Assembly (NCBI GenBank): GCA_029858925.1 | Contig: JAOUEB010000060.1 | Location: 1 to 7,317, forward strand | Direction: 5' to 3' | Source: Nitrospira sp. | Lineage (GTDB): Bacteria > Nitrospirota > Nitrospiria > Nitrospirales > Nitrospiraceae | Length of the DNA: 7,317 nucleotides | Shown: one piece after another, positions 1 through 5,519 of the stretch | Numbering within the stretch: position 1 is the stretch's first letter | How the letters are laid out: each line of letters opens with the position of its first letter | Notes under the pieces: generated by a model | Databases searched by the model: none | What the model was told of the DNA's origin: nothing | Seen by the model: the letters and a program-made list of their open reading frames with translations, nothing else | Position numbers and translations under genes: made by a program

Positions 1-289
1 GCTCCCTCTGCATGGCCGTACAACCGGCCTCGACCGCCTCGGTCAAGACTGCCTGCTTGTCTTTGATGAAGTCGCGCCCCTTGTCCAGCGCCTGGCATAC
101 AACCTCGCTCGCTTTGTCGGCCAGCTCATGAACACTCTCTTCGGCACGTCGCGCATACCCTCGCAACTGCTCCTGCGACTTACGACCAGACTGCGGCGCC
201 AGCAGCAACGCCGCCGCAGCTCCCAGCAGCCCTCCGGTCACAAAAGCCAATCCCACCGCCCCTAATGCACATCCTCGGTTATCTGCCAT
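1..289 (-). CDS. YtxH-domain membrane-anchored protein (5' part, runs off left edge)
   Basis: The first 96 codons are visible; the 3' end lies outside the window. The product starts MADNRGCALGAVGLAF and has one glycine- and alanine-rich hydrophobic segment at about residues 8-30. This is followed by LLLAPQSGRKSQEQLR (28-43) and then a charged, helical stretch with RRAEESVHELADKA. A membrane helix running straight into an 'LLAPxSGxxxR' turn and an amphipathic helix is the signature of the YtxH/general-stress family. The protein is expected at the inner membrane with the helix in the cytoplasm; the biochemical role of the family is not known. The ATG at 287-289 is chosen because GAAGGA sits about 7 bases upstream. 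A hairpin and a broken PepSY gene lie directly upstream. Family call strong, function open. Confidence 0.85.
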   Translation of the reverse strand, partial: MADNRGCALGAVGLAFVTGGLLGAAAALLLAPQSGRKSQEQLRGYARRAEESVHELADKASEVVCQALDKGRDFIKDKQAVLTEAVEAGCTAMQRE

Positions 290-320
290 TGGGCATTCCT
301 TCTTCTGGGTTTCCTACCTG

Positions 321-344
321 CTCATGCAACACAGTAGGCATGAG
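321..344. other. Inverted repeat (7-bp perfect stem) between the PepSY relic and the YtxH gene
   Basis: CTCATGC (321-327) and GCATGAG (338-344) are perfect reverse complements around a 10-base loop. The hairpin begins 2 bases beyond the TAA stop of the PepSY relic on the - strand and lies upstream of the ribosome site of the YtxH gene. There is no run of T after it, so it is not a classic intrinsic terminator. It could be a leftover terminator, a processing site or chance. Confidence 0.45.
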
Positions 345-346
345 GG

Positions 347-540
347 TTACTTGGTTTCGTGAACCTTGCCGGTTATGGCATCCACATAGACTTTATGGGT
401 TTTCTTTCCATTCACGATCTCAACCTTGTACACGACGCGGCCATCATCTTTCCCCATATTCACTTCATATGTTTGCTATCACTGGAACATGCGAGACGGC
501 TAAGCACCTACGAGCCAGTATAGAGAGACGCCCGCCGGCG
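347..540 (-). pseudogene. PepSY-domain protein relic, frameshifted
   Basis: The last 42 codons (475-347) read as a good PepSY C-terminal half: YEVNMGKDDGRVVYKVEI, then a KKTHKVYVDA stretch, then ITGKVHETK and TAA. The 'DGRVVYKVEI...VDAITGKV' pattern matches this domain (two strands plus the DAxTGKV ending). This reading is closed by stop codons just upstream (TGA TAG, ending at 476). The missing first helix appears in another frame: residues GGRLSILARRCLAVSHVP (about 540-483) resemble the 'aEARrlALsHVPG' helix that opens PepSY domains, and that frame stops at 465-467. A single-base indel near 465-480 would join them. PepSY proteins are usually exported and linked to peptidase inhibition or metal and redox roles. 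No clear signal peptide or start was found. An intact short gene from the GTG at 463 is possible but has no ribosome site. Confidence 0.6.
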
Positions 541-772
541 GTCTGGTCAAAACAGCTCAGCCGAAGAAATACGGAGATAGGTAACGGCGCGGCGCCCTTG
601 TTCCGGTGCCTCCCAGGCATGGCAGCGCGCAGCCTCATCAAAATCTGTAGGGGGATGAAGATCGGAACTTTGACTAAGAAGGCCCCATTCCCTGCATCAG
701 CGTCATGCCCTTCTCAATTCACAGCCCAACCAGCATGCCACGACCACCAGTATGGAAAGATGATGGCGCCGT

Positions 773-1018
773 TCAGGCGCTTCTCCACTTGGCTTCCATA
801 CGGGCCAATTCCTCCCGCACCAGTCCAAGATTGGTCCTCTCCCGCCCAAGCATCTCAATCTCCGCCTGGATCGCAGTCAACACACGATCGATCTTCTCCA
901 CAGTGATCGTCAGACCGGCCGGCCTCCGATCAACGGGCTGCCGACCTTCCTCTCCGTTCACCGCACTCGCCAATGTCTGGGATGAACCTGATACATCGTT
1001 TTCCCAGAGTTCCATCAT
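773..1018 (-). CDS. Small coiled-coil protein, function unknown (81 aa)
   Basis: I do not recognise a named family. Residues 1-35 are polar and probably disordered (MMELWENDVSGSSQ, then RQPVDRRPAG). Residues 38-78 form one strongly helical, heptad-like stretch: ITVEKIDRVLTAIQAEIEML continuing to LVREELARMEAKW, typical of a coiled coil. There is no signal peptide or membrane segment, so it is probably cytoplasmic. TTGAGG lies about 8 bases before the ATG ATG start, which fits a real gene. It is the third gene of a leftward run after the ferritin-like and zinc-ribbon genes, with an 85-base gap to the latter. The longer reading frames overlapping it on the other strand have unlike-protein composition. 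Function cannot be assigned. Confidence 0.65.
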   Translation of the reverse strand: MMELWENDVSGSSQTLASAVNGEEGRQPVDRRPAGLTITVEKIDRVLTAIQAEIEMLGRERTNLGLVREELARMEAKWRSA

Positions 1019-1103
1019 TGGTTCCGCCTCAACACCTGATGTCTGTTCGATTCCTCCAGGTGCATTCGCTGTAGTAGCGCGCTCATCAAAGCACTACATG
1101 CCC

Positions 1104-1325
1104 TTACATGTGAACGTTGTTGAACACACCATCGCCCTTCCTGACCATCCTGCGCGGACTCTCCCGCGTTTTCACCGAAGGGCGGAAGCGATTCGCACGA
1201 ACGACGGCATCCTCGATACAGCCACAATTGACGCAACGGGTGGCCATAGATAGACGGCCGGTTTTGATGTTCGGGCCACCGACGGGTTCGCGTACCAGGA
1301 GCCCCCGACAACGTTGGCAGTGCAT
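1104..1325 (-). CDS. Small zinc-ribbon protein, copy A (73 aa)
   Basis: The protein opens MHCQRCRGLLV, giving a CxxC pair at residues 3 and 6. A second pair, RCVNCGC, is at 31-36 (C31, C34, with an extra C36). Two CxxC knuckles about 25 residues apart are a classic zinc ribbon. After the second knuckle come IEDAVVRANRF and a basic tail (VKTRESPRRMVRKG) that could touch nucleic acid. The same layout recurs at 5635-5847: both start M-x-C-x-R-C-x-G-L-L and have an RCxxCG knuckle, a D a few residues later and ANR, so they are paralogues. AGAGGAGG ends 4 bases upstream of the ATG at 1323-1325. An in-frame TTG at 1346 is rejected because it lies upstream of this ribosome site. Likely cytoplasmic; role unknown. 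Confidence 0.75.
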   Translation of the reverse strand: MHCQRCRGLLVREPVGGPNIKTGRLSMATRCVNCGCIEDAVVRANRFRPSVKTRESPRRMVRKGDGVFNNVHM

Positions 1326-1401
1326 ACATCCTCCTCTTGCGCTCAAGGTTGTGCACCTGAAGCGCCGGACACGGTCGTTACCGGAACTCCCGCGTTGAGG
1401 C

Positions 1402-1905
1402 TCAGCTCCTCAAGAGACTGGCCAAACTCTCCGCATGCGCCTTTTCTTGCGCCAGAATCTTCTCCAAGACCTGCCGAGTCGTCTGATCATCGGTGCCGAT
1501 AGAGGCGATCATTTTGTGATAGTTCTCGATTGCGATCCGTTCGGCGACTAGATCGGCCGTGATCATCTCCACCAAAGAATCCCCTTCGACATACTCAGAA
1601 TGGCTTCGGTTCAGCAGCCGCTCAGGGGACAAATCCGGCTTGCCCCCAAGCTGGAGAATGCGCTCGGCCAATTGATCGGCATGAGCCTGCTCCTCAGTGA
1701 CATGCTGGAGAAACTTCGCCTTCACGCTGCGAGAATTGATCCCGGAGGCCATGAAGTAGTGGCGCTTGTAGCGGAGAACGCAGACAATTTCCGTGGCGAG
1801 CGCTTCATCCAGCAACCTGATCACGGTCCCCGCGTTGGCCTTGCCTTCCGAAGGCATAGCGACGCCTTCAATCTCGTCACGTCTTATAAATGACAATGAC
1901 TGCAT
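1402..1905 (-). CDS. Bacterioferritin-like diiron protein (ferritin-like domain)
   Basis: This is a four-helix ferritin-like protein, 167 residues against about 158 for bacterioferritin. Set against the E. coli bacterioferritin pattern, all six diiron ligands are present: E39 (in ALATEIVCVL), E72 and H75 (in TEEQAHADQLAERIL), E122 (in DLVAERIAIENYH), E154 and H157 (in LAQEKAHAESL). Y46 matches the conserved active-site tyrosine. The residue right after the second ligand glutamate, methionine in haem-binding bacterioferritin, is Q73 here, so the inter-subunit haem is probably not bound. Expected role: iron oxidation and storage, or peroxide removal, in the cytoplasm. Residues 1-16 are an extra N-terminal stretch. 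The first ATG has GGGAG 6 bases upstream; M17 (GAAGG upstream) is a possible alternative start. It lies between the Crp/Fnr regulator and the zinc-ribbon gene, same strand. Confidence 0.88.
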   Translation of the reverse strand: MQSLSFIRRDEIEGVAMPSEGKANAGTVIRLLDEALATEIVCVLRYKRHYFMASGINSRSVKAKFLQHVTEEQAHADQLAERILQLGGKPDLSPERLLNRSHSEYVEGDSLVEMITADLVAERIAIENYHKMIASIGTDDQTTRQVLEKILAQEKAHAESLASLLRS

Positions 1906-2156
1906 TCCGTTCTCCCATGGCGGCTTCTGTTATGAGCGCACCTGGCATATCCCCAGCTCCCTATCGAATTGGGACCAGGCCTCTTGCTTATACCGGAAGG
2001 TTTCACAGTCTCTCCGTTACGGGTAAGCATAATGGAATCGCCGGCAGCCGTCCGTTCACAATTGCTCACCGGAGAACGATTACAGGGATGGTGCCGAGGC
2101 CGAACACGGCCCGGCTGGGCGTTCCTGAATCAATGGAGAGGGATCAGATGAAGACC

Positions 2157-2825
2157 CTAATCGTGGAGCACGACATTGAGGAGAGAACTATGCACATGCA
2201 ATCCGTTAGTCCGGTGCGATCCGCCTTTGTAATCAATGAATCCCAGCTTACGGAACTTATTCATAAAGAAACTGACGCGAGAGCGGGTGGTACCGATCAT
2301 TTCGGCCAACGTCTCCTGACTGATCTTTGCAATGACCGTCTCCGGCTTGCCTTCCTTCCCAAAGTGAGCCATTAACAGCAGCGCCCGCGCCAGCCGCTTC
2401 TCGCTGGAATTAAACAGTTGATCCACCAAATCCTCTTGGACTCGGATCGAGTGTTTCAGCAAGTAGGACATAAATGCCTCAGAGAACCTGGGCTGCTCCT
2501 GAAGCATGCGGAGCATGACGGCTTTCTCGATGCGTAGAATACGGGAGTCTTCGAGGGTGGTCGCGGTCGCCGTACGAACCGTCTGGCCCACGAGGCAGGA
2601 TTCCCCTAGAAAAGCACCCCGCTCAAGAATCGCCACGACGGCTTCCTTGCCCTGTTCCGAGACCACGGTCACTTTCACCTTGCCCGCCTGGATATAAAAT
2701 ACCGCGTCCGTCGTATCCCCTTGTGAAAAGATAATCTGTTTCTTGGGGGACGACAGAATCGCGGTGCCCTTCTCGGCCTTATTGAGGAATGTGTCCAGAT
2801 TGAAGGGCGTTCGTATACGTACCAT
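2157..2825 (-). CDS. Crp/Fnr-family transcriptional regulator
   Basis: A two-domain regulator of normal length (222 aa). Residues about 15-110 are the cyclic-nucleotide-binding-like beta barrel, with IIFSQGDTTDAVFYIQAGKV (31-50) and the phosphate-cassette region RGAFLGESCLVGQTVRTATA (69-88). E75, R84 and T85 occupy the positions of the ligand-contacting E, R and S/T of Crp. A long dimer helix follows (about 108-137). The C-terminal helix-turn-helix is ISQETLAEMIGTTRSRVSFF (168-187), with GTTRSRVSFFMNKF as recognition helix. There is only one cysteine (C77) and no N-terminal cysteine cluster, so an oxygen-sensing Fnr-type iron-sulfur centre is unlikely. The ATG at 2823-2825 has AGAGGAG 8 bases upstream. 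The ferritin-like gene lies 251 bases downstream on the same strand, a possible target; the effector is unknown. Confidence 0.93.
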   Translation of the reverse strand: MVRIRTPFNLDTFLNKAEKGTAILSSPKKQIIFSQGDTTDAVFYIQAGKVKVTVVSEQGKEAVVAILERGAFLGESCLVGQTVRTATATTLEDSRILRIEKAVMLRMLQEQPRFSEAFMSYLLKHSIRVQEDLVDQLFNSSEKRLARALLLMAHFGKEGKPETVIAKISQETLAEMIGTTRSRVSFFMNKFRKLGFIDYKGGSHRTNGLHVHSSLLNVVLHD

Positions 2826-2994
2826 TGATCGCGCTCCTCTTTAGAGCGACTGAGCCAACCATTGACCCGACCCGACACTTTGGTCGTCCCGAGAGACATC
2901 GGCCATGCGCCAGGGCCCAGACAGGTAGCTCCGGCCCTCTCCCGACACACTCTCTCCAGACCGCCGCCTCTTCCTACTCAACGAGGGCCGCACG

Positions 2995-3207
2995 TTATCG
3001 ACCGCGGTTGAAGGAATACGATCCGCCCGACGACGAGGTGGGGTTCTGCAGACTGTCCACAGTCTGCTGCATTTCTCTCAATGCAAGACCGATCTGTTTG
3101 ACCGAGCAATGGCGCAGAGCATGAATGCTCTCCCCCGTCCACAGTCGAAGGCCCTTTTTAGACGATGAATTCAGCGTCAACACATAAGTCCGTGGTGTGG
3201 TCTTCAT
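2995..3207 (-). CDS. Hypothetical protein (70 aa)
   Basis: No family is recognised. The protein is basic and soluble. It has a strand-like start (RTYVLTLNSSSKKGLRLW), then a helix-rich middle (ESIHALRHCSVKQIGLALRE, continuing to MQQTVDSL), and a low-complexity serine/glycine tail (PTSSSGGSYSFNRGR). The single cysteine is C34. The gene is supported by a near-ideal ribosome site, GGAGG five bases before the ATG at 3205-3207, and by its place in a leftward run, 80 bases after the preceding gene and 169 bases before the Crp/Fnr regulator. The layout (short strand region, then amphipathic helix) could suit a small regulator or partner protein, but that is a guess. Confidence 0.6.
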   Translation of the reverse strand: MKTTPRTYVLTLNSSSKKGLRLWTGESIHALRHCSVKQIGLALREMQQTVDSLQNPTSSSGGSYSFNRGR

Positions 3208-3287
3208 ACTATCCTCCGTGGTAATTGTGGCCCCGCCGCTTCAACCTCGTACCGAACCTGAAATCGTGGGCCAGGTTCAGCTTCCTG

Positions 3288-3656
3288 TCATGCCGCCCGA
3301 AATACCGCCAGCAGATCACTCAATGCCATGGTTTTGTGTCTCAACACCGCCCGCTCCGCCTTCAGCTCATCCAGCACGGCCGCCTTCGCAGTTCCGTCCG
3401 CAGGGCAGGCCATGATAAGCGAGGCCACCCGATCGCACTCTTCCTCGACCTTTGCCTTGACCACCTGATTGACAGACAGCATATTCAGTACAGTGGCTCT
3501 CGTCGCGGCGAGATGCGACTGCAACTCGGCCTCGGGATAGCTGATGCGTGCGGTCTCGTTCACACAGCGATCCATACTTTGCGCCAGAAACAGGTACAAT
3601 CTGGCCAGCGTATCTGTGACGTCGATATGACTATGAACGACGGATTGGGCATTCAT
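3288..3656 (-). CDS. Hypothetical all-helical protein (122 aa)
   Basis: No family is recognised. The sequence is almost wholly helix-forming, with few prolines or glycines: DVTDTLARLYLFLAQSMDRC (12-31), PEAELQSHLAATRATVLNML (41-60), VVKAKVEEECDRVASLIM (65-82) and AAVLDELKAERAVLRHKTMA (92-111). This suggests a helical bundle. Cysteines are C31, C74 and C84. There is no signal peptide or membrane helix. AAGGAG lies 8 bases upstream of the ATG at 3654-3656. The gene follows the 71-residue gene by only 37 bases, so the two are probably co-transcribed. High third-position GC and a clean start support coding. Role unknown. Confidence 0.7.
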   Translation of the reverse strand: MNAQSVVHSHIDVTDTLARLYLFLAQSMDRCVNETARISYPEAELQSHLAATRATVLNMLSVNQVVKAKVEEECDRVASLIMACPADGTAKAAVLDELKAERAVLRHKTMALSDLLAVFRAA

Positions 3657-3693
3657 TGTTCATGCTCCTTCTCGTTACACACACCAGTGCGTC

Positions 3694-3909
3694 TCATATA
3701 TTGGCTTGCGTCTCTTGTGGTGACTGGCCGCCTGGCCGCGGAACGGTTTCCACGGAACGACTCGGCTCCGACGACCCTTGCATCGACGCCTTCAGCTCCT
3801 GGATTGCCCTGACGACATCCTGCTCGGTCGATCCAAACCGATCTCCCATCACCTTGATAGCCTGAGTGATCGCTTTCTTCATCTTCGAGATTTGTTCTTC
3901 GGGTGTCAT
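3694..3909 (-). CDS. Hypothetical small protein (71 aa)
   Basis: No family is recognised. Residues 1-45 are helical and charged (MTPEEQISKMKKAITQAIKV, then DRFGSTEQDVVRAIQELKAS), while residues 46-71 are a polar, disordered tail rich in Ser, Pro and Gln. The frame stays open upstream to 4224, but the added 105 residues have no protein-like pattern. The ATG at 3907-3909 is chosen because GAGG sits 6 bases before it. It is the first gene of a leftward run (71, 122 and 70 residues, then perhaps the Crp/Fnr regulator) and has a candidate promoter at 4191-4220, implying a leader of about 275 bases. Function unknown. Confidence 0.6.
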   Translation of the reverse strand: MTPEEQISKMKKAITQAIKVMGDRFGSTEQDVVRAIQELKASMQGSSEPSRSVETVPRPGGQSPQETQANI

Positions 3910-4053
3910 CAACTGCCTCTTGTTTGTGAATCTCCGTGGCAAATCTGATCGGTCAGGATACTCGGAGGGTGCATCCCGCCGCCAAACGACTCGCACCATG
4001 ACAGGTGCAACCAGGTCTCGCGACTCGCAGGAAACGATCGTAGTCTGAGGACA

Positions 4054-4071
4054 CGCTTCGGCGTCGAAGCG
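4054..4071. other. Perfect 7-bp hairpin with a 4-base loop in the long leader
   Basis: CGCTTCG (4054-4060) and CGAAGCG (4065-4071) pair perfectly around GCGT. The hairpin would lie in the untranslated leader of the leftward transcript starting near 4184, about 145 bases before the 71-residue gene. There is no T run on either strand, so it is not a standard terminator. A second weaker hairpin, GCACC (3993-3997) with GGTGC (4004-4008), lies nearby. Confidence 0.5.
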
Positions 4072-4186
4072 GCGGAGAGTGCTGAATCGGTTGCGCAGGA
4101 ATGAAGCAGGGAGGGCAAGGGACGAGACTGCCAACGCAACCCGGACGTCAGGGAGGGAAGCCCATCGACCGCCCCCTTCACTTGCA

Positions 4187-4215
4187 TTGAAGTCTAGTCG
4201 CCTTAACCTTATACT
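4187..4215 (+). promoter_or_regulatory. Sigma70-like promoter for the XRE regulator
   Basis: The -35 element is TTGAAG (4187-4192) and the -10 element is TATACT (4210-4215), with an ideal 17-base spacer. The -10 matches the consensus at 5 of 6 positions and the -35 at 4 of 6. Transcription would start near 4222, about 74 bases before the ATG at 4296. It overlaps a promoter on the opposite strand base for base. Not tested experimentally. Confidence 0.6.
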
Positions 4216-4220
4216 GTCAA
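4191..4220 (-). promoter_or_regulatory. Sigma70-like promoter facing left, overlapping the rightward one
   Basis: Read on the - strand, TTGACA (4220-4215) is a perfect -35 element. TAGACT (4196-4191) is a 4-of-6 -10 element, and the spacer is 18 bases. Transcription would start near 4184 and run toward the 71-, 122- and 70-residue genes. Each promoter's -35 shares bases with the other's -10, so two polymerases could not bind at once. Confidence 0.5.
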
Positions 4221-4256
4221 GCATTATCTTGCACTGCCTGCCGACTTCCCATAGTA

Positions 4257-4273
4257 TTAACCGTTTCCGTTAA
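4257..4273. promoter_or_regulatory. Possible operator: dyad TTAAC-N7-GTTAA
   Basis: TTAAC (4257-4261) and GTTAA (4269-4273) form an inverted repeat with a centre-to-centre spacing of 12 bases, close to one helical turn. It lies in the leader of the XRE regulator, about 35 bases after the predicted start point and 22 bases before the ATG. TTAACC also occurs once inside the promoter spacer (4203-4208). The position would suit autoregulation by the XRE protein. This is inference only. Confidence 0.4.
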
Positions 4274-4295
4274 CTTCTGAACGAGGAGATTTCTC

Positions 4296-5174
4296 ATGGA
4301 CATTGGACCACTTGTCAGGAATCGATTGAAAGAGTTGGGGCTGGGACAGCGTGATCTGGCACGTGCGGCCCACGTGACCGAATCGTACATCTCGCAGTTG
4401 CTGACACAGAAAAAACTCCCTCCGGCGCCGAACCGGACCGACATGTACGATAGGATCGGACAAGCACTGAAATTGCCGAAGGGGCAACTTGCCAAACTCG
4501 CCGATCAGCAACGCCGCGAACACCTTAGGAAACGGTTGGGAGACCAGCCGAGCCCCTTGCTGCACGACGTGCGAGAGTTGGTCCTCCGCAAGTGTCACCC
4601 TGGGAAGGCCCGACAGATCCGTGTGATTTTTGAGAAACAACCCTTCGGCGAACTTGAGCGGTTTGTCACACAGAAGTTACTTGGCGTCGTCAAAAGTGTG
4701 GCTCGGCAAGAACTCGCCAATCCTACGTGGATGCGCAAGGTGGCGCGACTAAGCAAGAAAAGTTACCCCCAGATGCGCGTCACCGTACTGGAGTTTTTGG
4801 ATACGACGATCTTTGATCTCTCGAACGAGAACTGCATCGCGTTCCTCGACCCTCTGATCGAATCCTGGGATATTGACCTTGCCACTTTTTGCATTGAGAT
4901 CGTCCTGAACCGCCGGGTGGTTCCGGGCCACCACAAGACGTTCGAGTTCATGGAAAGAGGACCGGACAAAACGTCAGGGGAAGAGGCTGGGTTAAGGGAA
5001 TTCCTACAAGATCCCTTTCTGAGCAAGGACGTAACAGAGGAAGAACTCACTTTTCTACGCACACTGACGTTTGAGAAAAAACGACCCACCCCGCTCTACT
5101 ATTACCGTGAGATCCAGAGCCTCAGAGATCCGCTGCATTTTCAGACCTCCGACAGGACCCCTTCAACAAGGTAA
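4296..5174 (+). CDS. XRE-family helix-turn-helix regulator with a large C-terminal region (292 aa)
   Basis: Residues 5-70 form a Cro/C1-type DNA-binding domain: RNRLKELGLGQRDLARAAHV (9-26 plus the turn), then TESYISQLLTQKKLPPAP as recognition helix and wing, then MYDRIGQALKLPKGQLAKLA. The remaining 220 residues are not a known sensor fold to me. They are helical and charged, with VIFEKQPFGELERFVTQKLL (110-129), a run VTVLEFLDTTIFDLSNENCI (162-181), and a conspicuous C-terminal motif KKRPTPLYYYREIQSLRDPL (261-280) that looks conserved. There are no membrane helices. The ATG has GAGGAG 7 bases upstream and a sigma70-like promoter further up. This is the only confident rightward gene and it is transcribed away from the small-gene run, the usual layout for a local regulator. 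Ligand and targets are unknown. Confidence 0.88.
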   Translation: MDIGPLVRNRLKELGLGQRDLARAAHVTESYISQLLTQKKLPPAPNRTDMYDRIGQALKLPKGQLAKLADQQRREHLRKRLGDQPSPLLHDVRELVLRKCHPGKARQIRVIFEKQPFGELERFVTQKLLGVVKSVARQELANPTWMRKVARLSKKSYPQMRVTVLEFLDTTIFDLSNENCIAFLDPLIESWDIDLATFCIEIVLNRRVVPGHHKTFEFMERGPDKTSGEEAGLREFLQDPFLSKDVTEEELTFLRTLTFEKKRPTPLYYYREIQSLRDPLHFQTSDRTPSTR

Positions 5175-5195
5175 CAACGCATTGCCACTTTGTTA
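5172..5195. terminator. Weak bidirectional hairpin between convergent genes
   Basis: TAACAA (5172-5177) pairs with TTGTTA (5190-5195) around a 12-base loop. It sits exactly where the rightward XRE gene (stop 5172-5174) meets the leftward small ORF ending at 5197. The stem is AT-rich and short, so termination strength is doubtful. Confidence 0.25.
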
Positions 5196-5196
5196 T

Positions 5197-5295
5197 TCAA
5201 TCAGCATACGTATAGGTCAAAAGCAGGGCAGCCGCCCACGCAATCAAATACGCGAGCAGTAAGAGTTCCATTCCCATATCACGCCAAATACTCAT
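5197..5295 (-). CDS. Tiny single-helix membrane protein (32 aa)
   Basis: The product is MSIWRDMGMELLLLAYLI followed by AWAAALLLTYTYAD. After a short N-terminus (residues 1-8), residues 9-28 are a continuous hydrophobic helix long enough to span the membrane once. The tail ends in TYTYAD. A strong ribosome site, GGGAGG, lies 4-5 bases before the ATG at 5293-5295, which argues for real translation. The frame continues upstream to 5454, but the upstream methionines lack ribosome sites and that stretch overlaps the IscA-like relic. Small membrane proteins of this size often act as subunits or regulators of larger membrane complexes; which one here is unknown. Confidence 0.5.
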   Translation of the reverse strand: MSIWRDMGMELLLLAYLIAWAAALLLTYTYAD

Positions 5296-5324
5296 GACTT
5301 CCTCCCGGCATTCAGCAGCAGCCC

Positions 5325-5519
5325 TTAAGTGCTGAACGAACTGCTGCATCCACAAATTGTCGTTGCTTTCGGATTCTTCATGACAATGCCTGGACTCTGC
5401 ACGTGGTCCACCTAATCGACTTCCGTTTCGACCAGCAGCGGAGCGCGCTGCCAATCCATGATGACTTTGCCGACACCCTCTTCGAGGACCGCGTCATCCT
5501 GCTCGATGCAACAGCCGCA
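5325..5519 (-). pseudogene. IscA/HesB-type iron-sulfur carrier relic with an in-frame amber stop
   Basis: One frame of 65 codons reads CGCCIEQDDAVLEEGVGKVI, then MDWQRAPLLVETEVD, a TAG (5412-5414), VDHVQSPGIVMKNPK, ATTICGCSSSFST and TAA. This follows the C-terminal two thirds of A-type carriers (pattern: DGVKVxVDxxSxxxLxGxEIDYVxxLQGxGFxIxNPNAxxTCGCGSSF). The amber replaces the tyrosine expected in 'VDYVD', a one-base change from TAC or TAT. The last two cluster cysteines survive as CGC near the end; an upstream CGCC may stand for the first. The N-terminal helix is absent, because the frame is closed by a TGA at 5520-5522, and no start or ribosome site is seen. An intact homologue would deliver Fe-S clusters to target proteins. 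A dead copy is the simplest reading. Confidence 0.65.

Noticed and set aside
265..906. 213-codon + strand ORF
   Set aside because: Composition is rich in Ser, Pro, Arg and Cys with no domain. It runs antisense to the YtxH start, the PepSY relic and the coiled-coil gene, and has no ribosome site.
705..1253. 182-codon + strand ORF
   Set aside because: Antisense shadow of the coiled-coil and zinc-ribbon genes; no motif.
1015..1356. 113-codon - strand ORF overlapping zinc-ribbon copy A
   Set aside because: The other frame encodes the CxxC pairs shared with copy B and has the better-placed ribosome site.
1884..2069. 61-codon - strand ORF overlapping the ferritin-like start
   Set aside because: No recognisable motif, no convincing ribosome site, and overlap with a confident gene.
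3225..3812. 195-codon + strand ORF
   Set aside because: Antisense to two well-supported small genes; Leu, Arg and His-rich shadow composition.
3910..4224. Upstream extension of the 71-residue gene to 176 codons
   Set aside because: The added part lacks protein-like pattern, and the ATG at 3909 has its own ribosome site.
5412..5414. Amber codon as recoded (for example pyrrolysine) rather than a nonsense mutation
   Set aside because: The fragment also lacks its N-terminus and start, and a Tyr-to-amber change is one base; recoding is an unnecessary assumption.
5296..5454. N-terminal extension of the 32-residue membrane ORF
   Set aside because: It overlaps the IscA-like relic in another frame and its methionines lack ribosome sites.
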